From positions 19,459,650 through 19,523,649 of the forward strand of contig NC_135262.1 of the NCBI RefSeq assembly GCF_964204865.1: a stretch of DNA of 64,000 bases. Direction: 5' to 3'. A model generated the notes under the pieces. The model saw nothing but the letters and a program-made list of their open reading frames with translations. It ran no database searches and was not told where the DNA came from. Below, piece by piece: positions 50,582 to 63,400 of this stretch. Origin of the DNA: Styela clava (taxonomy: Eukaryota > Chordata > Ascidiacea > Stolidobranchia > Styelidae). Numbering within the stretch: the stretch's first letter is position 1; each line of letters starts with the position of its first letter. The translations under genes and the position numbers were made by a program.

Positions 50582-52372
50582 TCACCTTTGCCTTTTCCGG
50601 CCCTTTTCATATTTTCTGCAAGAAAATCGGGTGAGTTATTGCAAACGATGATACGAAAAAAAAATAAAATATGAAAATAATACTAATGTTATGAATGTTT
50701 TTTTTACTATTTAGCACAATAATGTATACGAACAAGAAGTCTTAGAACAAAAATTTTCAAACATATGCGGAACGAAGATCGTCTTCACGGTGAGGTCCCT
50801 CCGGGGTGGGCAACATAGCCTACGGCTCGCGGGCCGGCCTGCGACGAGATTTCGACCGGCCCGCTGACTGTACATCAGTACATTATGATATTACATTATC
50901 ACACTTTCAGTACACTATGATAAATTCATTATGTCTTTTTTGGTCGCTATTTTTTGTAATTAAAACTTTACTTTAAACGCGATTTATAATTTTCTTTCTT
51001 GCATTAGCGAATAAGTATGTGATTAAGATATTGAATACTATTCATGTTATAATCCGGCCCGCCGAGAACTTTATTTTCCCACATCTGACCCGCCGACTAG
51101 AGAAGTTGCCTCCCCCTGTCCTAGAGCAACTGAAGAGTTCAGTGGACAAGCTCTACTGAACCGATCAAGCAATGTGAAATGAAAATCTTACTTTTACCTA
51201 ACGGAAAACAGCATAAAACTCAAGATGAGAATACCAAAAATTAAAACGATAAAGTGAAAGGCCTTCAAGCTAATTCTTACATCTGTAAATACAGGAAATG
51301 ATAACTCTAATATCTGCAAAATTAAAATACCAACAACAATCTCCCCATCAAAACAGTGAGAATCAGTATTTCGTGTCCAATATTACAATGTAAACAAGGA
51401 AAGATTTTATTTAAATGTAATAATTTAATTTCTATTTTGGACTTGCAATTGCAATTTTTGGACTTGCAATTTGATGAAAGTTGAAGAAGAATGTGATCCC
51501 GAACTAAAAATTATTTGTAAAACTAGAAAATAATTATAAAATACATTATATAACTTTTTATTTCTTATTCTTCTTTTTTACGCGTTCACTTTAACTCTGT
51601 ATAGGCGGTCGCCTGTATATATGTCAGGACTAACTATTTGTGAGTCGACCATAATCTTTTTGCTGGACGGCATTGTTTGCGTATAACCTGCGGTACCAAC
51701 ATAATAAGGTCGAATGTGTTATTTTTTATAGCCGCGATGAAATCTGATTAAAATTTATTAGAATTTGTGATTGAATATTGCGCAGATTCAATTTAAGGTC
51801 TTCTAGCTACTATATTATTTTCCAATGTAATCAGTTTATCTGGACATATTGCAATATTTTTCATCAATTGATCCTTGACAGTCAGATATGAGTATTTCTC
51901 GAATGACAATATCTTTGAGAACTGAACCCAAGAAACAATACGTTAAAAAACGTTTACATTCCATTACAAACTGTGATATATATTATTATGATCTTCTGTT
52001 GAAATACATGATATATATAGGAGTGGTCTGGCACCCACTGTTAAATAAAATCGAAGTTAAATATGAATCTATGAAATATAACCTGGAGTCCAAAATGTCT
52101 ATTGGTATATGCATTTGGACTAGCATCGAAATAACCAGGAAGTGATTTCTGTTTTTTATTCGGAAATACCAGTTCAATTTGAATTAATGCGAAGATTCCG
52201 GAGCTGTAAATTTCAGTTCACGTTGCCTATACACACACGCAATCTTCTCACTCCAACGAGTACTTTTACAAACGTCTAAGTCTAAGGGACTTCTTCTTTT
52301 AGATAAACGTTCATCAGATGAATCTTTGCAGTCTACGACTCCGTCGTATAGTTTACCATTTGGAATAATGTC
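50582..52372 (-). CDS. 3' exons of a membrane protein with an LDL-receptor-A-like motif (5' end not found)
   Basis: Four minus-strand exons join in one frame through AG/GT sites: 52372-52222, 51687-51590, 51313-51198 and 50615-50582, with phases 1, 0, 2 and then a stop. The first encodes LYDGVVDCKDSSDE, the calcium-binding core of LDL-receptor class A repeats (usual C-D-G-x-x-D-C-x-D-x-S-D-E), with Tyr where a Cys is usual. The next encodes an extracellular-looking segment ending YTGDRLYRVK. The third contains one hydrophobic helix, FHFIVLIFGILILSFMLF. The last gives a short basic tail, RKYEKGRKRQR. This is a single-pass, type-I-like architecture. The upstream exons could not be resolved, so the product is not named. 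The 51198/50615 intron contains a hAT relic. Confidence 0.5.
50801..51118. mobile_element. hAT-like MITE in an intron of the LDL-A-like gene
   Basis: CCGGGGTGGGCAACATAGCC at the left and GAAGTTGCCTCCCCCTG at the right are imperfect inverted repeats, each followed inward by CCGGCCCGC-type motifs. Flanking 8-mers do not match, so the target duplication is lost or a boundary is off. Confidence 0.6.
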
Positions 52373-53198
52373 CTTTAAATTTAAACATCAAAACATGTTT
52401 TATGGAAAAACACTGTTGTAGTTTAAAATTTTAGATGAGGAATCGGAAAGAAAACAAAATAAGGAAAAATTTTATTTGAAATGTTCTGATTGAACTTTTA
52501 TTTTCTGAGATCATTTTTGTCACTCGCTGTCACTTCATTCTCATCATATAATAAAAATCATCAAAGTTCGAATGACTGAATTAAATGATTCATTTCTGTT
52601 GTTATTTCCTTTCCATCACAAAACATTCGTCAATTTTAAAAATTTTGAAAAAATTCTCATAAATGATGAGAATGAGTTTAAACAGCAGTAAATTATGCTC
52701 AGTAAAGTTACAGAGCATTCTATACCATGTTCACACTTTGAAACTGCACATAATAATAATTTGAACAAATTATATTCGGTTCGATTATATTCGCAGTCAA
52801 ACCACGAAGTTAATCATCATCTCCATCCATTTCAGAGCATTTCTTTATATTTTAGCTAGATTATTATTGGTTGGAAATTGGAATATAAAGAACAAAATTC
52901 ATTTTACTCAAATTCTATATGTGGCGATCCACAGTGGAAGTTTTGATAAAAACATCAAAATACCAATTTAAGGTAATAACGAAAAAAAAGTTTAATGAAC
53001 CTAATGACCAATTTCTCGTAACCTTTAACCTTTTTGTGCAACAAACATCTTCCAACCAATTATGGATATCATTTTAATCTATTACCGTTTTAATTTATAT
53101 AAATAACTATAGATATTCATAGGAATTATTGATGGTAATGCAAATAATGTTACAACAGGCTTTTTTCACGAGCACCTTCTCCATTGAAATGTGGGCAA

Positions 53199-53674
53199 TG
53201 GACCTTTCCCCGACCTTTGACCCCCGAAATTTGATTTCTATACTTTACCATTGCGAAATTTTCGAGGCTATTTCAAGAGTGCTTTTGCGAGTGTTTTAAA
53301 CCATCATTATGATTCATCGCATGCAACAATCTTTTTTTTAAAGTACCGGTAAAGAATTTTAGTCCAGCCCATCACAGCTATTTCTACACTAATTTTTTTA
53401 TTACTGTAATTAAATTAAAACTTCTAGGAAGACAGAGTGATCATTGAATTATCTGATTTATATTTAAGTTTCCGAAACACAACTGAAAACTAACGAATAG
53501 AGTTCAAAAACGCGAAAAAGAGGTAATGTTAACAAACACGCTTGAGAATCTGTCTGAGTGATAAAAGTGTCTGAGCGGATGCGAAAAGGGAGCATTGTTA
53601 CGTCACTTTTTGCATATTGCTGATTGGCCAATGTCACGATGTGAACAAGAAAGTCGATTCTCGGGGAAAGGTCC
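53199..53674. mobile_element. MITE with GGACCTTTCCCCGA ends, copy B
   Basis: TGGACCTTTCCCCGACC and TCTCGGGGAAAGGTCC are inverted ends. At 476 bp it is longer than copy A, with extra internal sequence (about 53390-53590). Confidence 0.65.
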
Positions 53675-54542
53675 CTAAATGGGTTTGTTCACTCATGTCC
53701 TAAGGCAGTAACTGACACTCCCAAGTTGAAAGAATTTGGATGTAAATTCAAACTCTCTGGTTCAATGATATTTAATATATTGTCTTTTTGATCTAGTGGT
53801 CACTAGAGCAGTCAAATGTTAGTTCAAATGTGGTAACCATGGTTTTGTATAGCAATACTTACATGCTTGGTGTAAAATATGCTAAGCAAAATTTTATTCG
53901 GCAATGTTTCAAATGTTCTAGGTTTGTTTCTAAAAAGCAGTTTATCACGCGAATCTGAAGATTTGCATACGACTTGACGCTTTTGAACGTGCTTTTTCGC
54001 TTTCAATATTTTCAATAATTAAACAATATTAAAGAGTTTTCTAGTTAGGCAGCTATACTCCTACGACGAAAGTAAGCGACAAAAAACGAGAAAATATTAG
54101 CTACGGTGGTAATTTTCTTGACTGCACTTGATCTGTGGTCGTGCCAAACTGTTTTTTTTTTACATTATAGTCTATTACCTAGTTGGAGTGAAATCTTGAC
54201 CGTTCGTAGCTCATACATCAAATTTTGTGTTGGTATCTTACATGTTATCTTATATCATTTGTTGTTGACCCCAAAGTTTTTGTTATCTGGCATTTAACCT
54301 CTCTTAGAACCGAACCGTAATAACGAAAAAAAAGTTTAATGAACCTAATGACCAATTTCTCGTAACCTTTAACCTTTTTGTGCAACAAACATCTTCCAAC
54401 CAATTATGGATATCATTTTAATCTATTACCGTTTTAATTTATATAAATAACTATAGATATTCATAGGAATTATTGATGGTAATGCAAATAATGTTACAAC
54501 AGGCTTTTTTCACGAGCACCTTCTCCATTGAAATGTGGGCAA

Positions 54543-55018
54543 TGGACCTTTCCCCGACCTTTGACCCCCGAAATTTGATTTCTATACTTTACCATTGCAA
54601 AATTTTCGAGGCTATTTCAAGAGTGCTTTTGCGAGTGTTTTAAACCATCATTATGATTCATCGCATGCAACAATCTTTTTTTTAAAGTACCGGTGAGGAA
54701 TTTTAGTCCAGCCCATCACAGCTATTTCTACACTAATTTTTTTATTACTGTAATTAAATTAAAACTTCTAGGAAGACAGAGTGATCATTGAATTATCTGA
54801 TTTAAATTTAAGTTTCCGAAACACAACTGAAAACTAACGAATAGAGTTCAAAAACGCGAAAAAGAGGTAATGTTAACAAACACGCTTGAGAATCTGTCTG
54901 AGTGATAAAAGTGTCTGAGCGGATGCGAAAAGGGAGCATTGTTACGTCACTTTTTGCATATTGCTGATTGGCCAATGTCACGATGTGAACAAGAAAGTCG
55001 ATTCTCGGGGAAAGATCC
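54543..55018. mobile_element. MITE with GGACCTTTCCCCGA ends, copy C
   Basis: Duplicate of copy B carried by the tandem duplication. Its right end has one change (AAAGATCC instead of AAAGGTCC). Confidence 0.65.
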
Positions 55019-55659
55019 CTAAATGGGTTTGTTTACTCATGTCTTAAGGCAGTAACTGACACTCCCAAGTTGAAAGAATTTGGATGTAAAGTCAAACTCT
55101 CTGGTTCAATGATATTTAATATATTGTCTTTTTGATCTAGTGGTCACTAGAGCAGTCAAATGTTAGTTCAAATGTGGTAACCAATGTTTTGTATAGCAAT
55201 ACTTACATGCTTGGTGTAAAATATGCTAAGCAAAATTTTATTCGGCAATGTTTCAAATGTTCTAGGTTTGTTTCTAAAAAGCAGTTTATCACGCGAATCT
55301 GAAGATTTGCATATGACTTGACGTTTTTGAACGTGCTTTTCGCTTTCAATATTTTCAATAATTAAACAATATTAAAGAGTTTTCTAGTTAGGCAGCTATA
55401 CTCCTACGACGAAAGTGAGCGACAAAAAAACGAGAAAATATTAGCTACGGTGGTAATTTTCTTGACTGCACTTGATCTGTGGTCGTGCCAAACTGTTTTT
55501 TTTTTACATTATAGTCTATTACCTAGTTGGAGTGAAATCTTGACCGTTCGTAGCTCATACATCAAATTTTGTGTTGGTATCTTACATGTTATCTTATATC
55601 ATTTGTTGTTGACCCCAAAGTTTTTGTTATCTCGCATTTAACCTCTCTTAGAACCGGAG

Positions 55660-56209
55660 AGGTTTTCGAGATGATCTTGTTAGGAAAAAAACTTGACAGT
55701 CAGCTTATTTTGAACAACCGCGCACGATAGCTAGTTTTGCAGAAATTATACTATTTCAATGCTTCTCATGTTTCTTAATCCTATGTGTTATTAAGGAAAC
55801 GCGATATGATGAGAACCCTTTTCAGGTGTTCGGTTACTTCAAAGCGATACGAAGCAAGATTATCATTCCCTCGTGTAGTTTTAGACCTCATAGTACCATA
55901 AATTCGATTTAAACCAAAGCACGGAAAAGAGGGGTTTAATGCGCCTGATGCCGCATTGAATCAAATGTATCAAAGTCGCAAACAGTCAGTTCTTATTAAA
56001 TTTAATGATTTTGAAAACAATTGAGAAATTTAAACGGATTGCCTATCTAGCCAAATATAAATTAGTTTATAAATTTCAATATGATTCAAAACCCGAGGAA
56101 ATTGTTTCAAACATGTTAATAATCAAATAATAAACATATCGGATCATACTGATAACAAACAGAAAATTAAACAATCCCAAAGTATATTGGCCAGTTTTAG
56201 TTACGGCTT
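55660..56209. other. Spacer 3' of the amine oxidase gene
   Basis: No exon or complete repeat seen. On the minus strand this is the 3' flank of the amine oxidase. Confidence 0.3.
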
Positions 56210-58485
56210 CTATTCATGCATCAACTTCAAGATTCTTTCTCCCTCACTTTTTCCTGTCGAGAATGCTCCATCCACCGTCCCGTACCTCGATATACTTAGC
56301 GCTTCTCCCGCAAAAAATACTCTTGGCATTTCGTCAACGTATAAAGGTTTTCGTACGTTTTTCTGATGGCTTGACATTTGTCCAATTGCCGGGGAGCTGT
56401 AAGTGCCAAGAAAATTTTCATCCCGTTGCCATTCGGTGATTATGATATCATCAGGACCTGGTAATTTTGGATTGTTCAGAAATCGTCGTAACAAATTTGT
56501 AACAGTCAGTTTGAGTTCACTTTCAGGTGTTTTACGGATCCGATTTGAGGTTATTTTATTGATCCAAAACATAAGAAAATTTGTTTTGTAGCTTGTGACT
56601 TTATATATGCCACGACACCAATGGGTTTTAACAGCAAACTCGTCTTCAAGCATTGTATTATTTGATTCATCGTACGAATCCCACAAAAAATACGTTTCAG
56701 AAAATTTTGGACCCCAAAATGGAATCTCGTAAAAAAGCATCATTTTGTTGATTGCGCCAAAACCAATCTTCTTTATTGCAGCTTGTTTCTCCACGGGCAA
56801 ATTTGGATCAAAGAGAGTTTTGTGATATTTTTTGAGACATCCGATCGAAACCGTGACAAGCACAATATCAGCGTGAGATACTTTAGTCTTTTTGAATTGA
56901 TTCAAATATGTTATGGCGACTCTACTTTCATTTTTCTCATTCCACTGTATACTTTGAACTTTGCTATTTAACTTGATTGCACTTTTCGGGATATCTTTAA
57001 TCAATTTTTTAGGCAAACTCATGTATCCATCCAAAACTTTTACGTCATTGTCACCATACTCTTCATATTGGTACCACCCTAGGTAATTAACAATATTAGG
57101 ATGTCTCCCGATATTGTCCTCCAGTAATCCGAATTTGTTTATAAGAACTGGGTTGATCACTTCTATATTAAGTCCAAGTTTAGTATATTGCCTAATAAAT
57201 TTTTCTCTCCATATTTTCCTTGCCAAGTTCCCTAGTCGCAGATTAGCCATTTCTTCCTCACTTTTTCCCTCTGATTCAACGAGTCTCCCGATTTCCAACT
57301 CAATATGATCCATAAGTTCTGCAAAGACATTGTGATTAAAATAGAAATCGATGAAATATTACGATAAATTCACCACAACATGCATATTGCATCGCTGTTC
57401 ATTTTAAAACCTCCGTTGAATAAATGCAGCAGATATAATATAAGCATTTTGCAACCATCGATCTATTATTATTTATTTCAAGATGACGAAAGATTGAAAT
57501 TCTTTCAAAATTCCACTATTCAGGCTTGTTGTCTTTTTATGTCTTGTCTCCTTTTTTTCATTATCGCCAACAAAGACAAACAATTGTTCAATTTTCGTGC
57601 ATGTTACTTGCGAAATGTTCTAATAATGACTTCATGAAACATGCGTGAATTCTCAATAGATGTAGTCAATAGTTACTGCAAGGCTGGTCAAAATTTAGTT
57701 ATATGACAAAAAAACAATTGAGAATTTTACTTGAAGAATTCCAAAATAAATCTTTTATAGTTGGAGTCAGCGGTCTTCCACTGTAGTACTGAAATTTGGA
57801 GTCTTTTGGCGGAGAGTAGCGATGCCAACTCTCTATTTCGAGATTTGTATCTTCATTCAGGTACTGTTAAAAAAATATATTGAACGTATTTTTGTTATAT
57901 TTCTATTTGCTCAAATAGAGGCGAGAAGCCCACAAAGTGCTGGGAAAAAAATGGCAAAAATTTCTGCAAAAACACAGATTTGTCTTTCGAAGAAGATATA
58001 AGTATATGAAAATCGTGTTTGACACGAAATTCGAGAAAATCCAAAGTCATTAACCAGTTAGGTGAGTAATTGGATGTGAAATATCACTCAATACAGTGGG
58101 GCACATAAAGCCATCACAAGGAGGGAAAATTGAGAGTCACTGCTAACTGGTACAGGTGTTTTGCAATAACGTATTCTACGCAGTCTTAATTATTTGCTCC
58201 GGTACTGACCTCATAAACAGGATTTCCCGGCGCACCATGAACCCACTGAGCTCCACGTTCATACATATGACCTTTGAATTCTGTTGTAAATATTCGGCCT
58301 CCAATGCGGTCAGTTGCCTCAAGAATCGTAACATCATTCTGGCCATTTTCAAATAACACTCGAGCAGCGGATAAGCCACTTACACCTGCCCCGATGATCA
58401 CAATTTTCTTGCAGTTACAAGTTTGTGAAAGACATAGGTTGAGTAAAAACAAAAAGGTGTAGGTGGCATCCGTTTTTCTATACAT
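56210..58485 (-). CDS. Secreted FAD-dependent polyamine-oxidase-like enzyme, 3 exons, 505 aa
   Basis: Exons 58485-58210, 57863-57731 and 57318-56210 join in frame. Residues 1-24 form a signal peptide (FLFLLNLCLS). The FAD-binding GxGxxG is GAGVSGL at 32-38, with Glu56 and RIGGRI at 60-65 downstream. GAQWVHG at 78-84 carries the conserved active-site His. FGAINK contributes the conserved flavin-site Lys at about 328. The C-terminal FAD motif is RVFFAGEALS...GTVDGAFSTGKSEG at about 469-497. All are family hallmarks of polyamine/spermine oxidases, which oxidise polyamines to aldehyde, amine and hydrogen peroxide. The length is close to human PAOX (511). The signal peptide points to an extracellular or lumenal enzyme, unlike the cytosolic or peroxisomal vertebrate forms. 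Whether it prefers spermine, acetylated polyamines or another amine cannot be told. Confidence 0.93.
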
Positions 58486-58849
58486 CGTGTATTGGATTAC
58501 ACCCGCAAGGTGACTCTAAAATGCAAATTAAATAACCAATCAATCAATCGATCATTTATTTTGATTTTCTAACATAAACAATACAAAAAGTAAACAGACA
58601 AAACAAAATGCAGAGATACCTGAGAGACGGACATAACTTGAAAAAAGGTTAAAAGCGTACAATGTACGTGTCCGCCCACTAAAAATTAAAACAAATACAG
58701 AAAAACGCGATTTACAATCGGGCAGTACTTTGAAAGCAATTTAACAGGAACAGCAAATTGAAGTAGATAATTGAATGTAGTAAACTTCTGACAACTTCTT
58801 CAGTCTTTGGTTGATGAAAATTTGAACCACATGTTGGTATTCAATTGGG

Positions 58850-59075
58850 ATTTAATGAGAGATCACCAGAATTAATATATAAATGACGCCGATTTTGAAT
58901 ACTGCAAATACTGTGTAGGCCTATGGAATTCTTGGTTGTGTATAGCACAAATCGTTTGCATTTAGAAACACACAAGTTCACAATTAATTTAACAAATGTA
59001 AAAAACAAATAAAAAAAAAATGCATGATTAAAAGGCATCATGAATCTTGGAATATTGGAAACATTAATGTGCAAT
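58850..59075 (-). pseudogene. Possible LINE 5' relic with a 2A-like motif
   Basis: A minus-strand open frame ends RRHLYINSGDLSLNPN. The S-G-D-x-x-x-N-P string after a hydrophobic or basic stretch resembles the 2A-like S-G-D-(V/I)-E-x-N-P-G-P motif near the start of many non-LTR retrotransposon ORFs. Here the final G-P is missing. No reverse transcriptase follows. Confidence 0.25.
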
Positions 59076-60449
59076 ATTGCAGAATTAGTACTAAAATCCT
59101 AAATTGGTTCCTTAGATGCATTCTATCTTTTAATAATAGTTTGAAGCCGTAGAAATTTACTGCATATTGCCACTACAAGTGGCGCAAAGTCCACAAAATT
59201 CGACCGTTTCGAAAACACTTTGTTTAATTACTCATCAGTTAATAGTCAAATATAATTAAAATGCAAAAATAGAATACGTGCACTTTTTCCAGTCGAACTA
59301 CGATGCTATAAAATTGATTACTACTTCATAAGTATCATTTTAAATCATCATTTATCGACCGGCGTTTTATCAGTCTTTCCCGATTGTTTCTAAATTTCTC
59401 GTCCCCTGAATATATACTGGATTGCCTCAAAATCCTATTATTCTCAAAATATTTCTTGCGTTAAATACTTTTTCATCACAGAAATATATTCAATGAACAT
59501 TTTTGCGTTTGCGAGTGAATTGTATTCATAATAATCAAGAGCTGCCTCAACTTCGACTGTGCTTCCAGCATTGCATAATTTTGCATTGAGCAATTTTGCA
59601 ATACCCTATAATCCTATTTTGTTGCGTCAAACGTCTCACAGTCTGATTTTCGCAGAACCTCGAACCAAAAACGTTAATAATGAAATTTAAATAAATCTAT
59701 GTATTGAGCTCACTACAGCAAAAACTTTAGAAACATAAAAAACGCTCGTTCACTTTGCGAGTCTCAGGCTGACGATATTATCGTAACATCAATAAATGAA
59801 GTAAAAGCAATTTTCAACTCCATGATCATTTTATAGGTTAATGTCTGTAAATGTTTGCTACGGGCGTTCACAACCTTTTTCTTGCGTATTGGAGAATTTC
59901 AACACCACGTATATATGACTAAATTAACTGCTATTATAGAAAATGAGTTTACAATAATATTGAAAAAGGGAATAATTCTATGTTTAGAATAGATAATCGA
60001 ACGGCATTATTGTAAATTCCTATTTCTTTAATATATATAATTTTTCAACAACAAAGCAATATTAATTTAAAGCCACCCATAGTTTTATTTTCTTAAAAAT
60101 TGAATGAAACAATCGGAACGCCATTCGCTGAAAAACGAATATATATATTTTATTTTTTACTGCTATGACGATTTAAGGGTAAGACTTTCGCTTACGGATT
60201 CTATATTTTCCGCGACAAGAAACAAATATCGGCTTACGACAATCGATTATTCGAACCCATTCTCTCTTTCGAAGACATGGCTGCGCCCCTGCGTCTCCGA
60301 ATCGCCCCGCTCCATACAATACCAAATCAGTACGGTAAAAACTTGTGCGATTTCAGCGATAGCTTATTTTAATATAATACCTTTTTGGATCGTAAATTGA
60401 GGATAAAAGGATCATGCGGGTGCTGCCGTATTCATGTATCCGCTAAGGC
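59076..60449. other. Intergenic, no gene seen
   Basis: AT-rich. Contains one CATGGCTGCGCCCCTG end (about 60276-60290) of the CAGGGGCGCAGCC hAT-like family, without a matched partner. Confidence 0.35.
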
Positions 60450-63400
60450 CTAGGTTCTCAAAGTGCTCCGTACGGAGCCCCAGGGCTCCGCGAGAGAAAC
60501 CTAGGGGCTCCGTGAGCTATCCGATTACTTTTTAAAATAATGACTAGTTTTGTAACTGTTCAAAGAAACAATAACAGCTTTGATAAAATTTGACAACATT
60601 ATAGCCTCGAAATATGGCAAAGAGGCTGAATCGAAAAATGACATTATTTATAAGCTGGAGCGCAGCCAGGATTCTCAAGAGGTGGGGATTTGAATCGGAA
60701 ATTTTCGCGCAACATTCTTTGCGATTATAAAAAACGGATAACGAGATTTCTGTTGCGTAAAATATTCAATGTATGGCCGATGCGAGCATTTGAAGTGTCT
60801 CGTCGTAATAATTCAATTGTACTCATAGTTACTCAAGTTTCATTCGAGATTACTATTAGGATTACTGAAATGAAGGAATACTATTCTGAAATAACATAAA
60901 ATACGTGTATGGTGGCCCATCGTTGTCACGTGTAAAATTAAAAAAAAAAGGAAAAAAATAAAATGTAAAAGCGAAAATAAAAAAATAGTTGTGAAAAAAC
61001 ATAAAAATAATTGAAAAAAAAAAATAAAAAAAAATTGAAATTAAAAAAAAAATTTAAAAATAAAACAAAACAAAAAAATTAAAAAAAAATTAAAATTAAA
61101 AAAAAAAAATTAGAAAAAAAAAAAAAAATTGAAAAAAATATTGGATAAAAAGAAAATAAAAAGGTTGACAACGATGGTCCGCCTCGTGGCCCATCGTTGT
61201 CACGCGTTTTTATTTTTGGAAAATTTGATGCTGCTTGGGACCAACGTTGTCAGGCTTAATCCTACACGCACAAATGTGTTTCCTGGGTTTCTAACTCACT
61301 ACTGATTTTCATGAGCAATATCCAATAAATTCAACATGAAAATGTTCTATAAATTCTCCATGCTACAAGTTCAACCACAAGCAATATATTTATAATAATG
61401 ATAAGAGAATATAGAATTGGATACGAAAATTTATTTTACGTGTAGAAGGTAATTTAATTGGAAAATGCTGCTTAACTGCTCAGACACTCGCGCGATGCCG
61501 GTACGGTACCGTCTGACCGTACCGGTACCCATGCAATTATCGTGAAAGAATGGGAGATACGCATAGTCTCGTAGAATATAGTCTACTGAAACACTCTCTG
61601 CGCCTGCCCCATACCGTACAGCCGTAACGTACCGATCCAGACAAATGATAAATCGCCCGTGCCCAACCATTTACTTCAATCCATACCTCGACTCACTACA
61701 TTCTACTAGGATCGAAGTATGGATTGAAATAAATGGTTGAGCACGGGCGACTTATCATTTGTCTGGATCGGTACGTTACGGCTGTACGGTATGGGGCAGG
61801 CGCAGAGAGTGTTTCAGTAGTCTATATTCTACGAGACTATCCGTATCTCCCATTCTTTCATGAGTGATTGTATGGCTACCGGTACGGTTAGACGCAAAGC
61901 GACTATAACCGACTACCGGTATTTGGTAAGACGGTACGGTACCGGCATCGCGAGTGTCTAGTCAACTGAGTAGTTAAGCAGCATTCTCCAATTAAATTAC
62001 CTTATACACGTAAAAACAAATTTTCCGAATTTTCGTATTCAATTCTATATTCTCTTATCATTATTATAAATATATTACTTCTTGTTGAACTTGTAGCATG
62101 GAGAATTCATAGAACATTTTCATATTGAATATTGCTCAAAAAATCAGTAGTGAGTTTGAAACCCAGGGAACACATTTGTGCGCGTAGGATAAGGCTGACA
62201 ACGTTGGTCCCAAGCAGAAGCAAATTTTCTAAAAATAAAAACGCGTGACAACGATGGGCCACGAGGCGGACCATCGTTGTCAACCTTTTTATTTTCTTTT
62301 TATTCAATTTTTTTTTTTTAATTTTTTTTTTTTTTTTAATTTTTTTTTTTTGTTTTTTTTTTTCGTTTTTATTTATTTTTTTTTTTTAATTTTAATTTTT
62401 TTTTTCATTTTTTTTTTTAATTATTTTTATGTTTTTTCACAACAATTTTTTTATTTTTGGTTTTTTATTTTATTTTTTATTTTTATTTTCACTTTTACGC
62501 GTGACAACGATGGGCCACCATATACGTGATAAACTGCCACCTATGAATAAATTGGAGTCGTATTTTTGCGATCTTGGAATTTGTCAAACTTGATTTGTTC
62601 TTTTGCACTCGAGATTATTATTAAGCAAAATATCGCCGTTAAAAAAATCACAAGTTCTGGGCAAAATACGATTGACATTTATTTTAATGCATGCGGCTCC
62701 GTCGGTAGTTTCAGAATAAAAAAAAGGTAAATCGCGCACACAATTCACTGTGTTTCGATTTCTCAGTTACTGTACTACGAATAACTAAAGAAAACCTAAC
62801 ATTACACCAAATTTTGTGATTTACAATGCCTATAAAAGCGTTTTTAATCTGACGTGAGTCTGCTAAAACCAAACTTACAGTGTGATCTTTTATTTTGAAA
62901 TTTAATATTTTGGAATGCCGTTTTTCAATCAAGAAATTTGAGTTGCGGATTTACCTCTTTATTATTAATTATTATTTTTAGCATTTCGTCGCCGATGACT
63001 ATATATGGTAACATGTTTTTCACATTGAACTCATAATTCCCCACGAGAACAAAAAAGCAATCATCGTCGTCATTGTGGAACAATACGTGTATAAGCCGAA
63101 GAAAATTTTTGATTTAGGGAGAATAAACACTGGCGTAAAGATGTTTAACATGCCATGCTGACGAAAACTATCGGTGATTGTAACAAAATGCAATCGCGCA
63201 CGTTATTAGCAGCCTTTTAGTTTTAAGTCTCCCGAAAATGTCAAAAGGGAAAAGATTCGACCCCTAGTTTATTAATATGTTTGTCAAGTGTCAAATTTAC
63301 AGCTTTAGTAAGAGTATATATAATTTATCTTTGAAATTTTGATTAATTTATGACTTGCATTAACCCCATTAAAAAAAGGTTTAGCCTTTAAATTAAGTTA

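Larger units (their letters stand above)
52973..55656. repeat. Recent tandem duplication, two copies of about 1343 bp
   Basis: Sequence starting TAATAACGAAAAAAAAG at 52974 restarts at 54318, and both copies end in CCTCTCTTAGAACCG (about 54312 and 55656). By eye the copies differ at only scattered single bases and one-base homopolymer changes. No gene is in the unit; a 63-codon frame occurs in both copies (54106-54297, 55450-55641) with one amino-acid difference. Each copy contains one GGACCTTTCCCCGA MITE, so the duplication came after the MITE insertion. Confidence 0.95.

Noticed and set aside
54106..55641. Two 63-codon frames as duplicated genes
   Set aside because: They are in the tandem duplication, hence similar by descent; the frame is AT-rich hydrophobic text without motif or regulatory context.
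61431..61670. 79-codon minus-strand frame in the palindrome
   Set aside because: It lies wholly within an inverted-repeat arm and has no coding features.
62245..62529. 94-codon Phe-rich frame
   Set aside because: It is the translation of the poly-T arm of the palindrome.
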